Assembly (NCBI GenBank): GCA_030546905.1
Contig: JAUOPI010000025.1
Coordinates: 1 to 52,688 of the forward strand
DNA length: 52,688 nt
Reading direction: 5' to 3'
DNA from: Granulosicoccaceae sp. 1_MG-2023
GTDB taxonomy: Bacteria; Pseudomonadota; Gammaproteobacteria; Granulosicoccales; Granulosicoccaceae
Part shown: positions 43,042-52,688 of the stretch, piece by piece
Position numbering within the stretch: the stretch's first letter is position 1
Layout: each line of letters starts with the position of its first letter
Position numbers and translations under genes: made by a program
Notes under the pieces: generated by a model
The model's database searches: none
The model's input: the letters and a program-made list of their open reading frames with translations, nothing else
Told to the model about the DNA's origin: nothing

Positions 43042-43536
43042 ATGAGTCGTTACCGGGCGCCGGCGGCGCCGAAATCCCCTTATATCACTGCGGAGGGTAT
43101 GGCTGCTTTGCAGGAGGAGGAAAGCGGTCTGTGGCTGCGCCGGCGTGAGGTGGTGGCGGCGTTGTCGGCGGCGGCTGCGGAGGGAGATCGCTCGGAGAAC
43201 GCCGAATATATCTACCGCAAAAAGGAGTTGCGCGAAATCGACCGGCGTATCCGCTATCTGCAAAAGCGCCTGCCTTCGCTGACGGTGGTCGATGCGCGGC
43301 CGGCCAATCCCGATCAGGTGTTTTTCGGCGCCACGGTGACGCTGGAAGACGAAGCGGGCGAGGAGAGTGTTTACCGCATTGTCGGGCCGGATGAGTTTGA
43401 CCGTGAGGCCCATTACATCAGTGTCGATTCGCCGCTGGCCCGCGCCTTACTCAAACGGATGCTGGACGACGAGGTGCAGGTCCGCACCCCCGGCGGCGAG
43501 CGTTTGCTGCTGATCACTGATATCGCCTACGGCTAG
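43042..43536 (+). CDS. greB: Transcription elongation factor GreB
   Basis: 164 aa from the ATG at 43042; the frame from 42982 is too long. The N-terminal coiled coil carries the tip acids (GDRSENAEYIYRKKELREID) that enter the RNA polymerase secondary channel and stimulate cleavage of backtracked RNA. The C-terminal FKBP-like domain (FFGATVTLEDEAGEES, YISVDSPLARALL) matches GreB rather than GreA. It overlaps the convergent glycosyltransferase gene by 4 bp. Confidence 0.93.
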   Translation: MSRYRAPAAPKSPYITAEGMAALQEEESGLWLRRREVVAALSAAAAEGDRSENAEYIYRKKELREIDRRIRYLQKRLPSLTVVDARPANPDQVFFGATVTLEDEAGEESVYRIVGPDEFDREAHYISVDSPLARALLKRMLDDEVQVRTPGGERLLLITDIAYG

Positions 43537-44405
43537 GCCGGGGTGCGCAATACCGCGCGCAGGTCAGCAAAGCAGTCGCGGGCCGGATCGAGAATGCCGA
43601 GTCTGATCAGCGGGCCGATCTGCGGCGAGGGCAGAATCATGCGTTCGATTTCCGCCTCCAGTGTCCCGTTTTCCAGACAATCTGCCCAGCGCCGGTAGTG
43701 GGGCCCCATGGCCGCGCCCTTTTGTAACAGAGCGGCGCGGTGCTGCACATTGGCGCGCCAGCGTGCCAGCGAACGGATCGGGAAATGCACGATCCTGAGC
43801 TGCCCGGTGGTGCGTTTGCGCGGCCTTAAGCGCCAGTGCGCGGCGCCGTGGTTGCCGCCGCGAATGCGTCTGAGGCCGCGTGCACGGACCATGACTTTCG
43901 GGCCGGTGGGCACGAGCTGCATACACAGCGGCGCACCGCTGAGCTGTTGTTCACGGGAGAATTGCACCGGATTCCGCACCAGTGCCGGCGCGTTCAGATA
44001 GTCGTAGTCCGGCTGCCGGATCGCTTCGGTAAAGACCGCGTTGTGGCGCGGTACGCGGATTTGTACATCATCATCACGGAGCAGATCCCGGTACTGCAGC
44101 CCGGCGTCCGGCACCCAGAACTCGTCGGCGTCGTTGCTGATAATAAAATCCGCTCCCAGCTGCCGGCGTGCCAGGCGGGCCAGCTGTGTCATCCAGTCGG
44201 CCTGGCGGTAGGTGTCCTGCGGCTGGTCGATCAGTCTGAGTTCGACCGTGTCGGCGAGGGCGTCGAGGATTTCCCGTGTGCCGTCCTGCGAGCCGTTATC
44301 CATCACGGCAAAGGCATCAACCCCGCGCGCGGCGTGGTAGCGGATCGTGTCGGCGATGATATCGGCTTCGTCCCTGACCAGCAGGGTCATCACAATGCGC
44401 GGCAT
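43533..44405 (-). CDS. Family 2-type glycosyltransferase
   Basis: 290 aa. GT-A fold: MTLLVRDEADIIADTIRYH, MDNGSQDGT, and DADEFW as the metal-binding DxD-type motif near residue 92. The C-terminal part is basic (GLRRIRGGNHGAAHW, RLRPRKRTTGQ). Resembles GT2/GT92-like enzymes that decorate polysaccharides or lipids; acceptor unknown. No membrane segment. It is preceded by a small membrane-protein gene on the same strand. Confidence 0.82.
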   Translation of the reverse strand: MPRIVMTLLVRDEADIIADTIRYHAARGVDAFAVMDNGSQDGTREILDALADTVELRLIDQPQDTYRQADWMTQLARLARRQLGADFIISNDADEFWVPDAGLQYRDLLRDDDVQIRVPRHNAVFTEAIRQPDYDYLNAPALVRNPVQFSREQQLSGAPLCMQLVPTGPKVMVRARGLRRIRGGNHGAAHWRLRPRKRTTGQLRIVHFPIRSLARWRANVQHRAALLQKGAAMGPHYRRWADCLENGTLEAEIERMILPSPQIGPLIRLGILDPARDCFADLRAVLRTPA

Positions 44406-44459
44406 AAGCGGGCCAAAACTGCCAGTCTGGCATGGCCGCGCGACAGGATTGTGACAGGG

Positions 44460-44633
44460 TCAGCCGAGTACCGGGACAAACGGCAGATTGGTCAGCAACC
44501 AGGCCGTCGCGATACAAAGACTCAGAAAAAGGCCGAAAGACAGGACCTCGCGCACACGCCGTTTGCTGTGTTTGCGGGCCGTGACAGAAGCCCTGCGGCG
44601 GCGAAAAAGCTGTGCAGTTTCAGCGATCTTCAT
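44460..44633 (-). CDS. Small single-span membrane protein
   Basis: 57 aa from the ATG at 44633 with aaggaa ten bases upstream. The N-terminus is basic (FRRRRASVTARKHSKRRVRE) and the C-terminus is one membrane helix (SFGLFLSLCIATAWLLTNL), giving an inside-positive orientation. No family is recognised. A 54-bp gap separates it from the glycosyltransferase gene, so they may be co-transcribed. Confidence 0.5.
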   Translation of the reverse strand: MKIAETAQLFRRRRASVTARKHSKRRVREVLSFGLFLSLCIATAWLLTNLPFVPVLG

Positions 44634-44821
44634 CGCTAATCGTTCCTTCGTAATAGCGTTACAGTACGGGCCGCACAGCGCCTTCAGGGCAGGGCTGTGC
44701 CGGCTGATTAATCGGGGAAAATGCGTGACACGCGCAGGAGCCTGCGTGTTCGGAAGTATGGTGCAAAATCGCACAAAAATGATCAAGCGTAGGACAGTGA
44801 TCAGAACCACAGATCAGCGAT

Positions 44822-45613
44822 TCAGCGCGCTTGTTTACAAATCAGATGCTGGTAACGCGCCATCGGGCGCCACGGGTCCTGCCGCGAGAGTTGCAGTTCG
44901 GCCTCAATTACGCTGTCGGTGTCCGCTTTGGCGCGCACCTGCGGCAGCATATAGTCGTAAAAACAGCGCACGCCGGAGTGGGAAAGGAGCTGCAGTCCGG
45001 CCTCCGGCAAGGCCGCTATGACCGATTGCGGCACCAGGGGCGAGATCGGCGCCAGGCGTTTGATGCCGTCACCGCCGAGATTGTCGGACAGGGCGCGGCT
45101 GAAGTCGCCGACCACCAGCGAGCGCATCATGGCTGAATGCAGGTTGTAGAACATCAGCGACAAACGTCCGTCGCCGCTCAGCAGGGGCGCAAAACAATCC
45201 AGCGCCTGCAGGGGCGCGGCCAGCCATTCCAGCACGGCGTGACACAGCACCAGGTCGAACTGCTCCGGACAGGCGGCGGAAAACGCCTGCAGGGTGTGGG
45301 GCAGAAGCCGCACCTCGCAGCCGGCGTCCTTAATGCGCTGCTGTGCGTGGTCGCGCATATCCCGGGATGGTTCGCTGAGCGTGACCTGATGGCCGAGGCC
45401 GGCCAGCCAGATGGCGTTCTGGCCCAGTCCGCCGCCGATATCCAAGATCCGCAGCCCGCCTTTGTCCAGCGCCGGCAGGGCCTCGTAAAGATCGCGCCGG
45501 ATCAGCGCCTGGCGGATCGCGCCCTTGGGGTTGTTGCCGGCATAGATGCGCTGATCGAAGCGTTCCGCCCAGCCGTCGAAAATACGGTCCTGTCCGGCCT
45601 GTTGCTCAGTCAC
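44822..45613 (-). CDS. cmoM: tRNA 5-carboxymethoxyuridine methyltransferase CmoM
   Basis: 263 aa from a GTG at 45613 with ggag eight bases upstream. The match to E. coli CmoM (SmtA) is close: FDGWAERFDQRIYAGNNPKGAIRQA, the SAM motif LDIGGGLGQNAIWLAGLGHQV, LVLCHAVLEWLAAP, LSLMFYNLHSAMM and GVRCFYDYML. It methylates cmo5U34 to mcmo5U in tRNAs such as tRNA-Thr(UGU), one of which lies at 20.7 kb. Last gene of the arsC-like/wrbA/DUF2069/cmoM series. Confidence 0.92.
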   Translation of the reverse strand: MTEQQAGQDRIFDGWAERFDQRIYAGNNPKGAIRQALIRRDLYEALPALDKGGLRILDIGGGLGQNAIWLAGLGHQVTLSEPSRDMRDHAQQRIKDAGCEVRLLPHTLQAFSAACPEQFDLVLCHAVLEWLAAPLQALDCFAPLLSGDGRLSLMFYNLHSAMMRSLVVGDFSRALSDNLGGDGIKRLAPISPLVPQSVIAALPEAGLQLLSHSGVRCFYDYMLPQVRAKADTDSVIEAELQLSRQDPWRPMARYQHLICKQAR

Positions 45614-45618
45614 ACCGC

Positions 45619-46948
<1,330 letters not shown>

Positions 46949-47093
46949 ATCAGGCTCCTGGTTTGACGGACGCTATTCTAACCGACTTGCCGTGGCATGC
47001 GGGAACCGTCAAGACGCCCGTTTGCTGTTATTATCGCGCCTTTGACGAGCCCGCCGGCAGGCGGGTGCCAAACCGCTTATTCCGGACTGCGCC

Positions 47094-47975
47094 ATGACGA
47101 CACCTGAAACCATTTTCCTCGCTTCCGAAATCGAACAACCCGCCTTCGATGAGGCGGCTTTTCATATTCTGCCGGTACCTTTTGAGCGGACCGTGTCCTA
47201 CGGCGGCGGCACCGGTCTGGGGCCGGCTGCAATTATCGAAGCCTCATCGCAACTGGAGGTCTGGGACGGGCAGGGCAAACCGGCAGAGCGCGGCATCTAC
47301 ACCCATCCGGCGGTCGATTGCAGCGGTGAGCCGGCGGCGGTTATCGAACGCATCGCCGCGGCCACCCGTGAGATTCTTGCCGCCGGCGGGATGCCGGTCG
47401 GTATCGGCGGTGAGCACACCGTGACCTGGGGCATTATCAAAGGTTATCTGGATGCCGGCGTGAGCGATTTCGGCGTGGTGCAGATCGATGCGCATGCCGA
47501 TCTGCGCCATGCTTATGAGGGCGATCTGTACAGCCATGCCTCGGTTATGAAGCGCATTGTCGAAGCCGGTGTGCCCTTGTTTCAGCTGGGCATCCGCGCC
47601 TATTGCGAAGAAGAAATGGCCGCCCGGCAGGCGTTTAACGTGCAGTATCTGGACGCCGATATGCTGGTGCCGCAGAACATCAGCCAGTTTGCCCTGCCGG
47701 CGGATTTTCCTTCCAAGGTGTTCTTTACTCTCGATATTGACGGCATGGACCCGTCGATCTTCCCTTCCACCGGTACGCCGGTGCCGGGCGGGCTGGGCTG
47801 GTATCAGACCCTCGGTTTATTCCGCTCGGTTGCCGAACAACGGCGTATTATCGGTTTTGACCTGCTGGAGTTCGCGCCTATTGCCGGTTTCCATGCCTAT
47901 GAATTCGCCGCCAGCCAACTGCTTTACAAGCTGATGGGCATTACCGAACGCAGCGGCGCCCTCGATCAGCCCTGA
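47094..47975 (+). CDS. speB: Agmatinase (ureohydrolase family)
   Basis: 293 aa. The binuclear manganese site is complete: GGEHTVT (His), DAHADLR, and DIDGMDPS. YGGGTGLGPAAIIEASSQLE and the C-terminal GFDLLEFAP match agmatinase. It converts agmatine to putrescine and urea in polyamine synthesis. Other ureohydrolases (guanidinobutyrase) cannot be excluded from sequence alone. No speA in the window. Confidence 0.9.
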   Translation: MTTPETIFLASEIEQPAFDEAAFHILPVPFERTVSYGGGTGLGPAAIIEASSQLEVWDGQGKPAERGIYTHPAVDCSGEPAAVIERIAAATREILAAGGMPVGIGGEHTVTWGIIKGYLDAGVSDFGVVQIDAHADLRHAYEGDLYSHASVMKRIVEAGVPLFQLGIRAYCEEEMAARQAFNVQYLDADMLVPQNISQFALPADFPSKVFFTLDIDGMDPSIFPSTGTPVPGGLGWYQTLGLFRSVAEQRRIIGFDLLEFAPIAGFHAYEFAASQLLYKLMGITERSGALDQP

Positions 47976-48799
47976 GCGCAATAGCTCCCTGTTAGCGCTT
48001 CCCCCCACCGCGGCCTCCGGACCGGGCCGCGCGTCCCTGTGTTGTCCTGTTCCGCCCCCTTGCCGCACTGCAAAGCCCTATGCGCCGGCTTTTGGGTATC
48101 TTGTAAGTTGATCGCCGGCCGGCTGCCAGACCGCCGGCGCAGCCCGACACCAGCCTGACAGGAAACCGCCATGAAACAACCAGCACCAGTGTGCCTCCCC
48201 GCGCCTCCACACGGCTTCGTGAGCCTGCCTGCAGTCCCTGGCTGCGCGCCTGTTTGTGCTGGGCGGAAGCGGCAGGTGATTTGCTTTTGCCTGTCTGACT
48301 TCAGGAAACGGAGCACAGGCAGCGGACGGCAAGAAGGTATCAGGACAGTCATGCAGGAATACCCCGGAAGTGCCGTTGAAAGAGGGTGTGTTGGTGAAGT
48401 GCCGGACAAATCCGCCGGCGACGCCAGACACACAGGCTTTGATCTGACGGCGCAAGCGCAATCAGGCCGTCGGCGCATTACCATGTCCGGTTTGCTGGCC
48501 TTGCCGGCAGCTGCCGTGCAGGGGCGATGTGCCCGGCGTGACGGGGCTGCTTTGCCCGCACCGTTGATCGAAGCCTCTGAGGCGGTACTGACCGTGGAGT
48601 ACCGTCTGCAATACCGGGATGATCCCGGCGGGTTTGCTTCGTTCCGTGCATCGGCTGATCTGCAACAGACCGGCGCGCGGGGCTTGCCGCCCACCCCGGA
48701 TCACAGGTTTTGTCTGAGAGGCATATGATTACACGAACTCTCAAACAACGCCTGCCCGGCATTTCAGACGGATCTGAATTGTTGTTGTGGAGTTGTGTT
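47976..48799. other. 824-bp region without a convincing gene
   Basis: Overlapping open frames run on both strands (plus 48171-48728, minus 47966-48694 and others), but their translations are Arg/Ala/Pro/Ser-rich and look like random GC-rich frames. No known RNA motif is recognised. It probably includes the promoter of the 48800 gene. A tggag site lies eight bases before the ATG at 48800. Confidence 0.45.
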
Positions 48800-51700
48800 A
48801 TGCGTTTTAGTGCCCGGGCTATTCTGGCTGCAGGTGTTTTGTTGTCAGCCGCTTGTGTCAGCACAGGCAGCGTGGCGGAAATCTCGCCTTCTCTGCGTAC
48901 GTCGACGATGGCGTGTGAAATCAGCGCCGAAGGACTGAACCCCGATTGCGGGGTGACGCCGAGTGGCGGGGCGCTGAACGGTGAGCGCTATCGCGTGCTG
49001 ATTACCACCGATGTGCCGGCTGATACCGATGATATTCAGTCATTGGTTCACTACCTGCTCGTCTCGGATCTGTTTGATCTGCAAGGGCTGATCTCCTCAC
49101 CGCCGACCTTTAATGCAACCCGCGAACTGGCCCTGGAGCTGTGCGGCTCGGAGAAAAAGACCGCCTGCATAAACCGGGTGCTGGATAAATACGCGCAGGA
49201 CTACCCCAATCTGCGTACCTGGTCGGGCAACTACCCGGCACCGGATATTCTCTATTCTCTGGTCAAAGAAGGTCATGAAACGCCCTGGGAGCAGGCCGGT
49301 CAGGAAGAGACCGAAGGCTCGCGCTGGATTGTTCAACAGGCACTCAGCGATGATCCTCGTCCGCTGTATATCCATGTCTGGGGAACCGTGACCAACACCG
49401 CCACCGCCTTGCTGCACCATCCGGAAATCGCCGACCGTATCCGTGTGATTATGACCGGCTGGAGCAACGTGAATAAGGATCAGGCGGCCTACGACTATAT
49501 CCGCGAAAACTTTCCGCAGGTGTTCTTTATCGAGGCCGAAGGCACCATGTTCGGTGTGCGTCTGCCCGAGACCGACGACTACGATAATGAAAGCCTGTGC
49601 GAGACCATCAGCCAGAAGGGCGCGATGGGCGCTTACTGGTGTGAGAACCGCTGGGATTACGTGGATCAGGATTTCGTGACCATGTATTACATGCTCGCCG
49701 GCGATCCGGAAAATCCGGCCGGTGAGAGTTGGGGCGGGACCTATGAAAACGTCGGCGGTAACCGCTGGAAAGACAGCTCTGACCCCGCTTACCGCGCCTA
49801 CATCGACGTGCTGGGCCGCGAGGCCGACGGCGTGCTCAGCAGCAGTCAGTGGCGCACCGCAAGGCTTGATCACCTGATGTCGCTGTTCGAGCGCACGGTG
49901 CAAAGCAACCCGGAAGCCGGTGCGGTCAGTGCTGCGACCGGCGATAGCAGCGCAGAGCCGGAGCAGGGCGCGGCGGTCAGCGAAGAGAGTGCCGATGCCG
50001 GCGTCTCCGGCGATGAAGCCGGCGACGACAGTGTTCTGCAAACAGAGACAGAGGCCACGACCGACACCGCGACTGACACCACTGTCACTGAAACCGCGAC
50101 AGAAACGGATGGCGTGACAGAGGTGGAAACGGACACCGCTGAGGCGAGCGCCGGTGTCGGTGCCGCCACTGCAAGCGCGGGACTGGGCGGTGTTTCGCTA
50201 GGGCGTGCGCTGGGTACCGCGCGGGTCCTGAGCGGGGAGCTTGTCGATCAGGTGCGCAGCAGCGAAGCCGATTACACCGAAACACCCAGTGATCTGGAGT
50301 CGGGTGCCGGGCTTGATGAAGAACCGCTGAGCGGGGCTGCGACCGCTGATCCGGCCGAAAACGCCGACGCGTCCGGGGCTGAGGCTGAAGAGACGGAGTC
50401 CGTCAGCGTCGGCTCAGAGACCGAAACTGAAACTGAAACGCCTGAGACAGAGACAGAGACAGAGACAGAGACGGCAGACGAAACGTCTGAACCGGTCACG
50501 GTTGAGTCCGGCGCGCCTACGGGCGAGTCCGGTTCCGCGTCTGAGGTGAGTGCCGATGCTCAGGTCGCCGCGCGCGATATGTTTGAGATCAGCTTGCAGG
50601 GCAGTGATCCGGGTGAGACCTTCGATGCTGATTTCTCTTTGCAGGTCACTTTTACCCTGCCGGATGGCACGCAACGTCAGGTTGACGGCTTTCGCGACGG
50701 CGATGGCCTCTACCGTGCCCGGGCCTATGCGGCGCAGACCGGTCTCTGGCGTTGGGAGAGTGCTTCCAGCGAGAGTGAGCTCGACGGTAAAAGCGGCGCT
50801 TTTGAAGTGATCTCTTCGGACCTGCCCGGCAAATTACGCAAGCATGTCGCCGATCCCTATCAGTTCCAATATGACAACGGCGACTGGTTTCTGCATCTGG
50901 GCGACACGGCTTACCGCTGGGTGAACTTCGCCGAAGCGGACTGGCAGGAATATCTTGAACAGGCCGATCAGGTCGGTTTTAACAAGCTGCGGGTCTGGTT
51001 TAACCACGGTCGTTATGATGTACAGGCGTTGTTTAATGATGACCGCACAGGCCTGAATCTGGACTATTGGCAGGAGATCGACCGCCGTCTGCAGTGGGCT
51101 TCGGCGAACTACCCGCATATCCAGTTCCAGCTGATCCCCTATGGCGAGGACAGCGATGAGATCAACCGTTATGAATGGGATGAGCTGACGCAGCAGGTTG
51201 CCCGCGAAGCGCAAGCCCGGTTCTCGGCCCTGCCCAATGTGCAGTGGTGTATCGTCAATGACCGCGAACTGCTGGCCAGCGGCACGCCGGCCGGCGACCG
51301 TCAGGTGCTGGCCTCCAGCGTCGATCGCATCGGCAGCGACATGGCCGCACGGGAAGCCTGGGGAACGTTGCTGACCAGCCATCAGGCGCGCTGGGAAGGC
51401 TATAGTTTTGTGGATGCGGACTGGTCCGACATTATTACCCTGGAAGACCTCGATCAGGTCGGTGGCGATCTGATCCGCGATTACCGCAGCCGCAGTGACG
51501 CCGATCCGGTGATCAATGAAGAAGACCGTTACGAGCTGTACCGTGGCGCCGAGCATCCGGATTACTTCTTCCGCCGCCTGTTCTGGGGCAGTCTGCTGGC
51601 CGGTGGTCATGCCACCTACGGTGGTCTGGAGACCTATGTGGCCGGCAGTGAAGCGGGCGACACCAATGGCATTATCGGCTATTACGATTCGGCATCGACC

Positions 51701-52075
51701 TCGGTGCCGCTCAAAGGCGCGGATCAGCTCCGTTATATTCCGCAGTTCTTTGAGCAAAGCGGCCTGACCCTGGTCGGTTTTGCCCCGGCTCAATCGCAGG
51801 TTCACGCCGACAGCCGCGATGCGGTTGCCGCCAGCAAGGGCACGACCATGCTGGTCTATGTGGCCAATCCCGACGGCGACTCGCCTGAATGGGATGCGCC
51901 GCGCAGCGACAGTGCGGCAGTGAGTGTGACCCTGCCGGACGGCCTCAGCAGTGCAAATCTGCGCTGGTATAACGTACGCAGCGGCGAATGGGGTGGCGAG
52001 ACAACACTGAGCGGTGAAGATGTCACCCTGACCACGCCCGGCGGTGGTGACTGGCTTGCACTGATTACGCCCTGA
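48800..52075 (+). CDS. Secreted fusion: DUF1593 nucleoside-hydrolase-like, acidic linker, DUF5060/DUF4038 glycosidase-like
   Basis: 1091 aa from the ATG at 48800 (tggag at seven-base spacing); the frame from 48710 adds non-signal sequence. A signal peptide with lipobox-like LSAAC comes first. Residues about 55-370 are DUF1593: LITTDVPADTDDIQSLVHYL holds the nucleoside-hydrolase-type acid cluster D71, D75, D77, D78. Residues about 372-590 are a Glu/Thr/Ser/Ala-rich linker with ETETET runs. Residues about 590-670 are a DUF5060 beta domain (FEISLQGSD, QVDGFRDGDGLYRARAY). Residues about 680-1000 are a DUF4038/GH140-like barrel (LGDTAYRWVNFAEADWQEYL), with candidate acids D821 (IVNDREL) and E907-E912 (INEEDRYELY). 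The C-terminus is a beta domain. It may attack plant- or algal-type glycans. A macrodomain gene follows 48 bp later. Confidence 0.82.
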   Translation: MRFSARAILAAGVLLSAACVSTGSVAEISPSLRTSTMACEISAEGLNPDCGVTPSGGALNGERYRVLITTDVPADTDDIQSLVHYLLVSDLFDLQGLISSPPTFNATRELALELCGSEKKTACINRVLDKYAQDYPNLRTWSGNYPAPDILYSLVKEGHETPWEQAGQEETEGSRWIVQQALSDDPRPLYIHVWGTVTNTATALLHHPEIADRIRVIMTGWSNVNKDQAAYDYIRENFPQVFFIEAEGTMFGVRLPETDDYDNESLCETISQKGAMGAYWCENRWDYVDQDFVTMYYMLAGDPENPAGESWGGTYENVGGNRWKDSSDPAYRAYIDVLGREADGVLSSSQWRTARLDHLMSLFERTVQSNPEAGAVSAATGDSSAEPEQGAAVSEESADAGVSGDEAGDDSVLQTETEATTDTATDTTVTETATETDGVTEVETDTAEASAGVGAATASAGLGGVSLGRALGTARVLSGELVDQVRSSEADYTETPSDLESGAGLDEEPLSGAATADPAENADASGAEAEETESVSVGSETETETETPETETETETETADETSEPVTVESGAPTGESGSASEVSADAQVAARDMFEISLQGSDPGETFDADFSLQVTFTLPDGTQRQVDGFRDGDGLYRARAYAAQTGLWRWESASSESELDGKSGAFEVISSDLPGKLRKHVADPYQFQYDNGDWFLHLGDTAYRWVNFAEADWQEYLEQADQVGFNKLRVWFNHGRYDVQALFNDDRTGLNLDYWQEIDRRLQWASANYPHIQFQLIPYGEDSDEINRYEWDELTQQVAREAQARFSALPNVQWCIVNDRELLASGTPAGDRQVLASSVDRIGSDMAAREAWGTLLTSHQARWEGYSFVDADWSDIITLEDLDQVGGDLIRDYRSRSDADPVINEEDRYELYRGAEHPDYFFRRLFWGSLLAGGHATYGGLETYVAGSEAGDTNGIIGYYDSASTSVPLKGADQLRYIPQFFEQSGLTLVGFAPAQSQVHADSRDAVAASKGTTMLVYVANPDGDSPEWDAPRSDSAAVSVTLPDGLSSANLRWYNVRSGEWGGETTLSGEDVTLTTPGGGDWLALITP

Positions 52076-52123
52076 GTTTCAGGGCGCGCAGGCCGCTTGA
52101 GCAAGACCTCTACGGAGTGAAAG

Positions 52124-52639
52124 ATGGGGACGATCCGGCTTTATCAGGGGGATATCACACAGGCGCAGACCGATGCGATCGTCAACGCCGCCAATCCGTC
52201 GCTGACCGGCGGAGGCGGGGTGGACGGCGCGATTCACCGTGCTGCGGGGCCGGAGTTGCTGGCGGCCTGTCTGCAGATCGCTCCGGTCGGCGGGGTTCGT
52301 TGCCCGGTCGGTGAAGCGCGTATGACAAGTGCCGGCAAGCTGGCGGCGAAATACGTGATCCACGCTGTCGGTCCGCGCTACCGGCTCGATCCGCAGCCGC
52401 CGCGCCTGCTGGCTTCGGCCTGGTATACCAGCCTGCAACTGGCGCTGGCGCAGGCTTGCCGTAGTGTGACCTTTCCGGCGATTTCCTGCGGGGTCTATGC
52501 CTACCCGCCGGCAGAGGCGGCACAGGTGGCCTTGTCGGTGTGCCGGCAGCCGGCTTTTGCCGGGCTGGCGATCGACATCTGTTTGTTTTCCGAAGAGATG
52601 CTGCAGATCTGGCAGCATGCGGCGGCAGAGTCGCCCTGA
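52124..52639 (+). CDS. ymdB: Macrodomain protein (O-acetyl-ADP-ribose deacetylase-like)
   Basis: 171 aa with a cggagtga site six bases before the ATG. Macrodomain motifs: [46 protein letters not shown], and [11 protein letters not shown]. These bind ADP-ribose; YmdB-type enzymes deacetylate O-acetyl-ADP-ribose or remove ADP-ribose from proteins. Cytosolic. Its short distance from the secreted DUF1593 fusion gene suggests one transcript, but the two act in different compartments. Confidence 0.9.
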   Translation: MGTIRLYQGDITQAQTDAIVNAANPSLTGGGGVDGAIHRAAGPELLAACLQIAPVGGVRCPVGEARMTSAGKLAAKYVIHAVGPRYRLDPQPPRLLASAWYTSLQLALAQACRSVTFPAISCGVYAYPPAEAAQVALSVCRQPAFAGLAIDICLFSEEMLQIWQHAAAESP

Positions 52640-52688
52640 AACTGTGCCGTTGCAGCACTGGCGGACATAAAAAAAGCGCGCCCGGAGG

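Noticed and set aside
48171-48728. 185-aa plus-strand gene before the DUF1593 fusion
   Set aside because: No ribosome binding site of note, no recognisable family, and composition like a chance GC-rich frame; kept only as part of the non-genic region.
47976-48799. Cobalamin or other riboswitch
   Set aside because: I looked for the B12-box and the conserved GCCACTG core on both strands and did not find them.
50834-51805. 323-aa minus-strand frame
   Set aside because: Antisense to the DUF4038 region of the fusion gene.
52655-52688. Terminator at the right edge
   Set aside because: An A-run and GC-rich arm begin here, but the window ends before the second arm.

Overview
The window is chromosomal DNA of a high-GC gammaproteobacterium, probably from a marine or saline habitat. 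Supporting features are the order arsC-like/wrbA/DUF2069, the birA-coaX-tRNA-Thr order, cmoM, greB, ygiQ, a DctBD-regulated TRAP dicarboxylate transporter, and a sucrose-as-osmolyte cluster (sucrose-phosphate synthase, phosphatase, amylosucrase). The genus cannot be fixed by eye. There are no rRNA genes, no CRISPR array and one tRNA.

Layout. 1-8.3 kb: surface and lipoprotein genes (a lipoprotein with a Glu-rich linker and a barrel-like domain, a nucleotide cyclase-FHA protein, a lipoprotein hydrolase, a small lipoprotein, a 1040-aa Ig/cadherin-repeat lipoprotein). 8.7-10.7 kb: an OmpA-domain protein coupled to a membrane-anchored coiled-coil protein. 10.9-11.7 kb: an AT-rich orphan HNH-like gene. 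12-17.1 kb: a beta-hydroxyacid dehydrogenase, ygiQ and a deaD/csdA-type helicase. 17.3-20.8 kb: an M61 peptidase, birA, coaX and tRNA-Thr(UGU). 20.7-24.9 kb: a compact integrative element of about 4.1 kb inserted at the 3' end of that tRNA, bounded by 51-bp direct repeats. 25-29.4 kb: membrane, lipoprotein and CYTH/CHAD-like genes. 29.4-36.1 kb: dctD-dctB divergent from dctPQM. 36.2-41.3 kb: sucrose cluster. 41.3-47.9 kb: housekeeping and small-membrane genes including greB, cmoM, wrbA, an ArsC-family gene and speB. 48.8-52.6 kb: a large secreted fusion protein (nucleoside-hydrolase-like DUF1593, acidic linker, DUF5060/DUF4038 glycosidase-like) followed by a macrodomain gene.

How the genes work together. 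DctB senses C4-dicarboxylates and DctD should activate a sigma-54 promoter in front of dctPQM; two GTG-N10-CAC palindromes 32 bp apart and a -24/-12-like element are visible there. SPS and SPP make sucrose, and the amylosucrase-like GH13 enzyme can remobilise it. The integrative element carries an integrase, an unknown protein overlapping it, an AlpA/excisionase-like regulator, a small winged-helix protein and a YagK/inovirus-Gp2-like protein, but no structural or packaging genes, so it looks like a minimal satellite-type element. It separated the tRNA from its native terminator and supplies a replacement.

The observations most worth following are this mini-element (att repeats, paired arm-like repeats at both ends, a tandem repeat next to the Gp2-like gene, the terminator swap) and the DUF1593-linker-DUF5060/4038 fusion beside a macrodomain gene. 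All family assignments are from reading motifs by eye; no database search was run.
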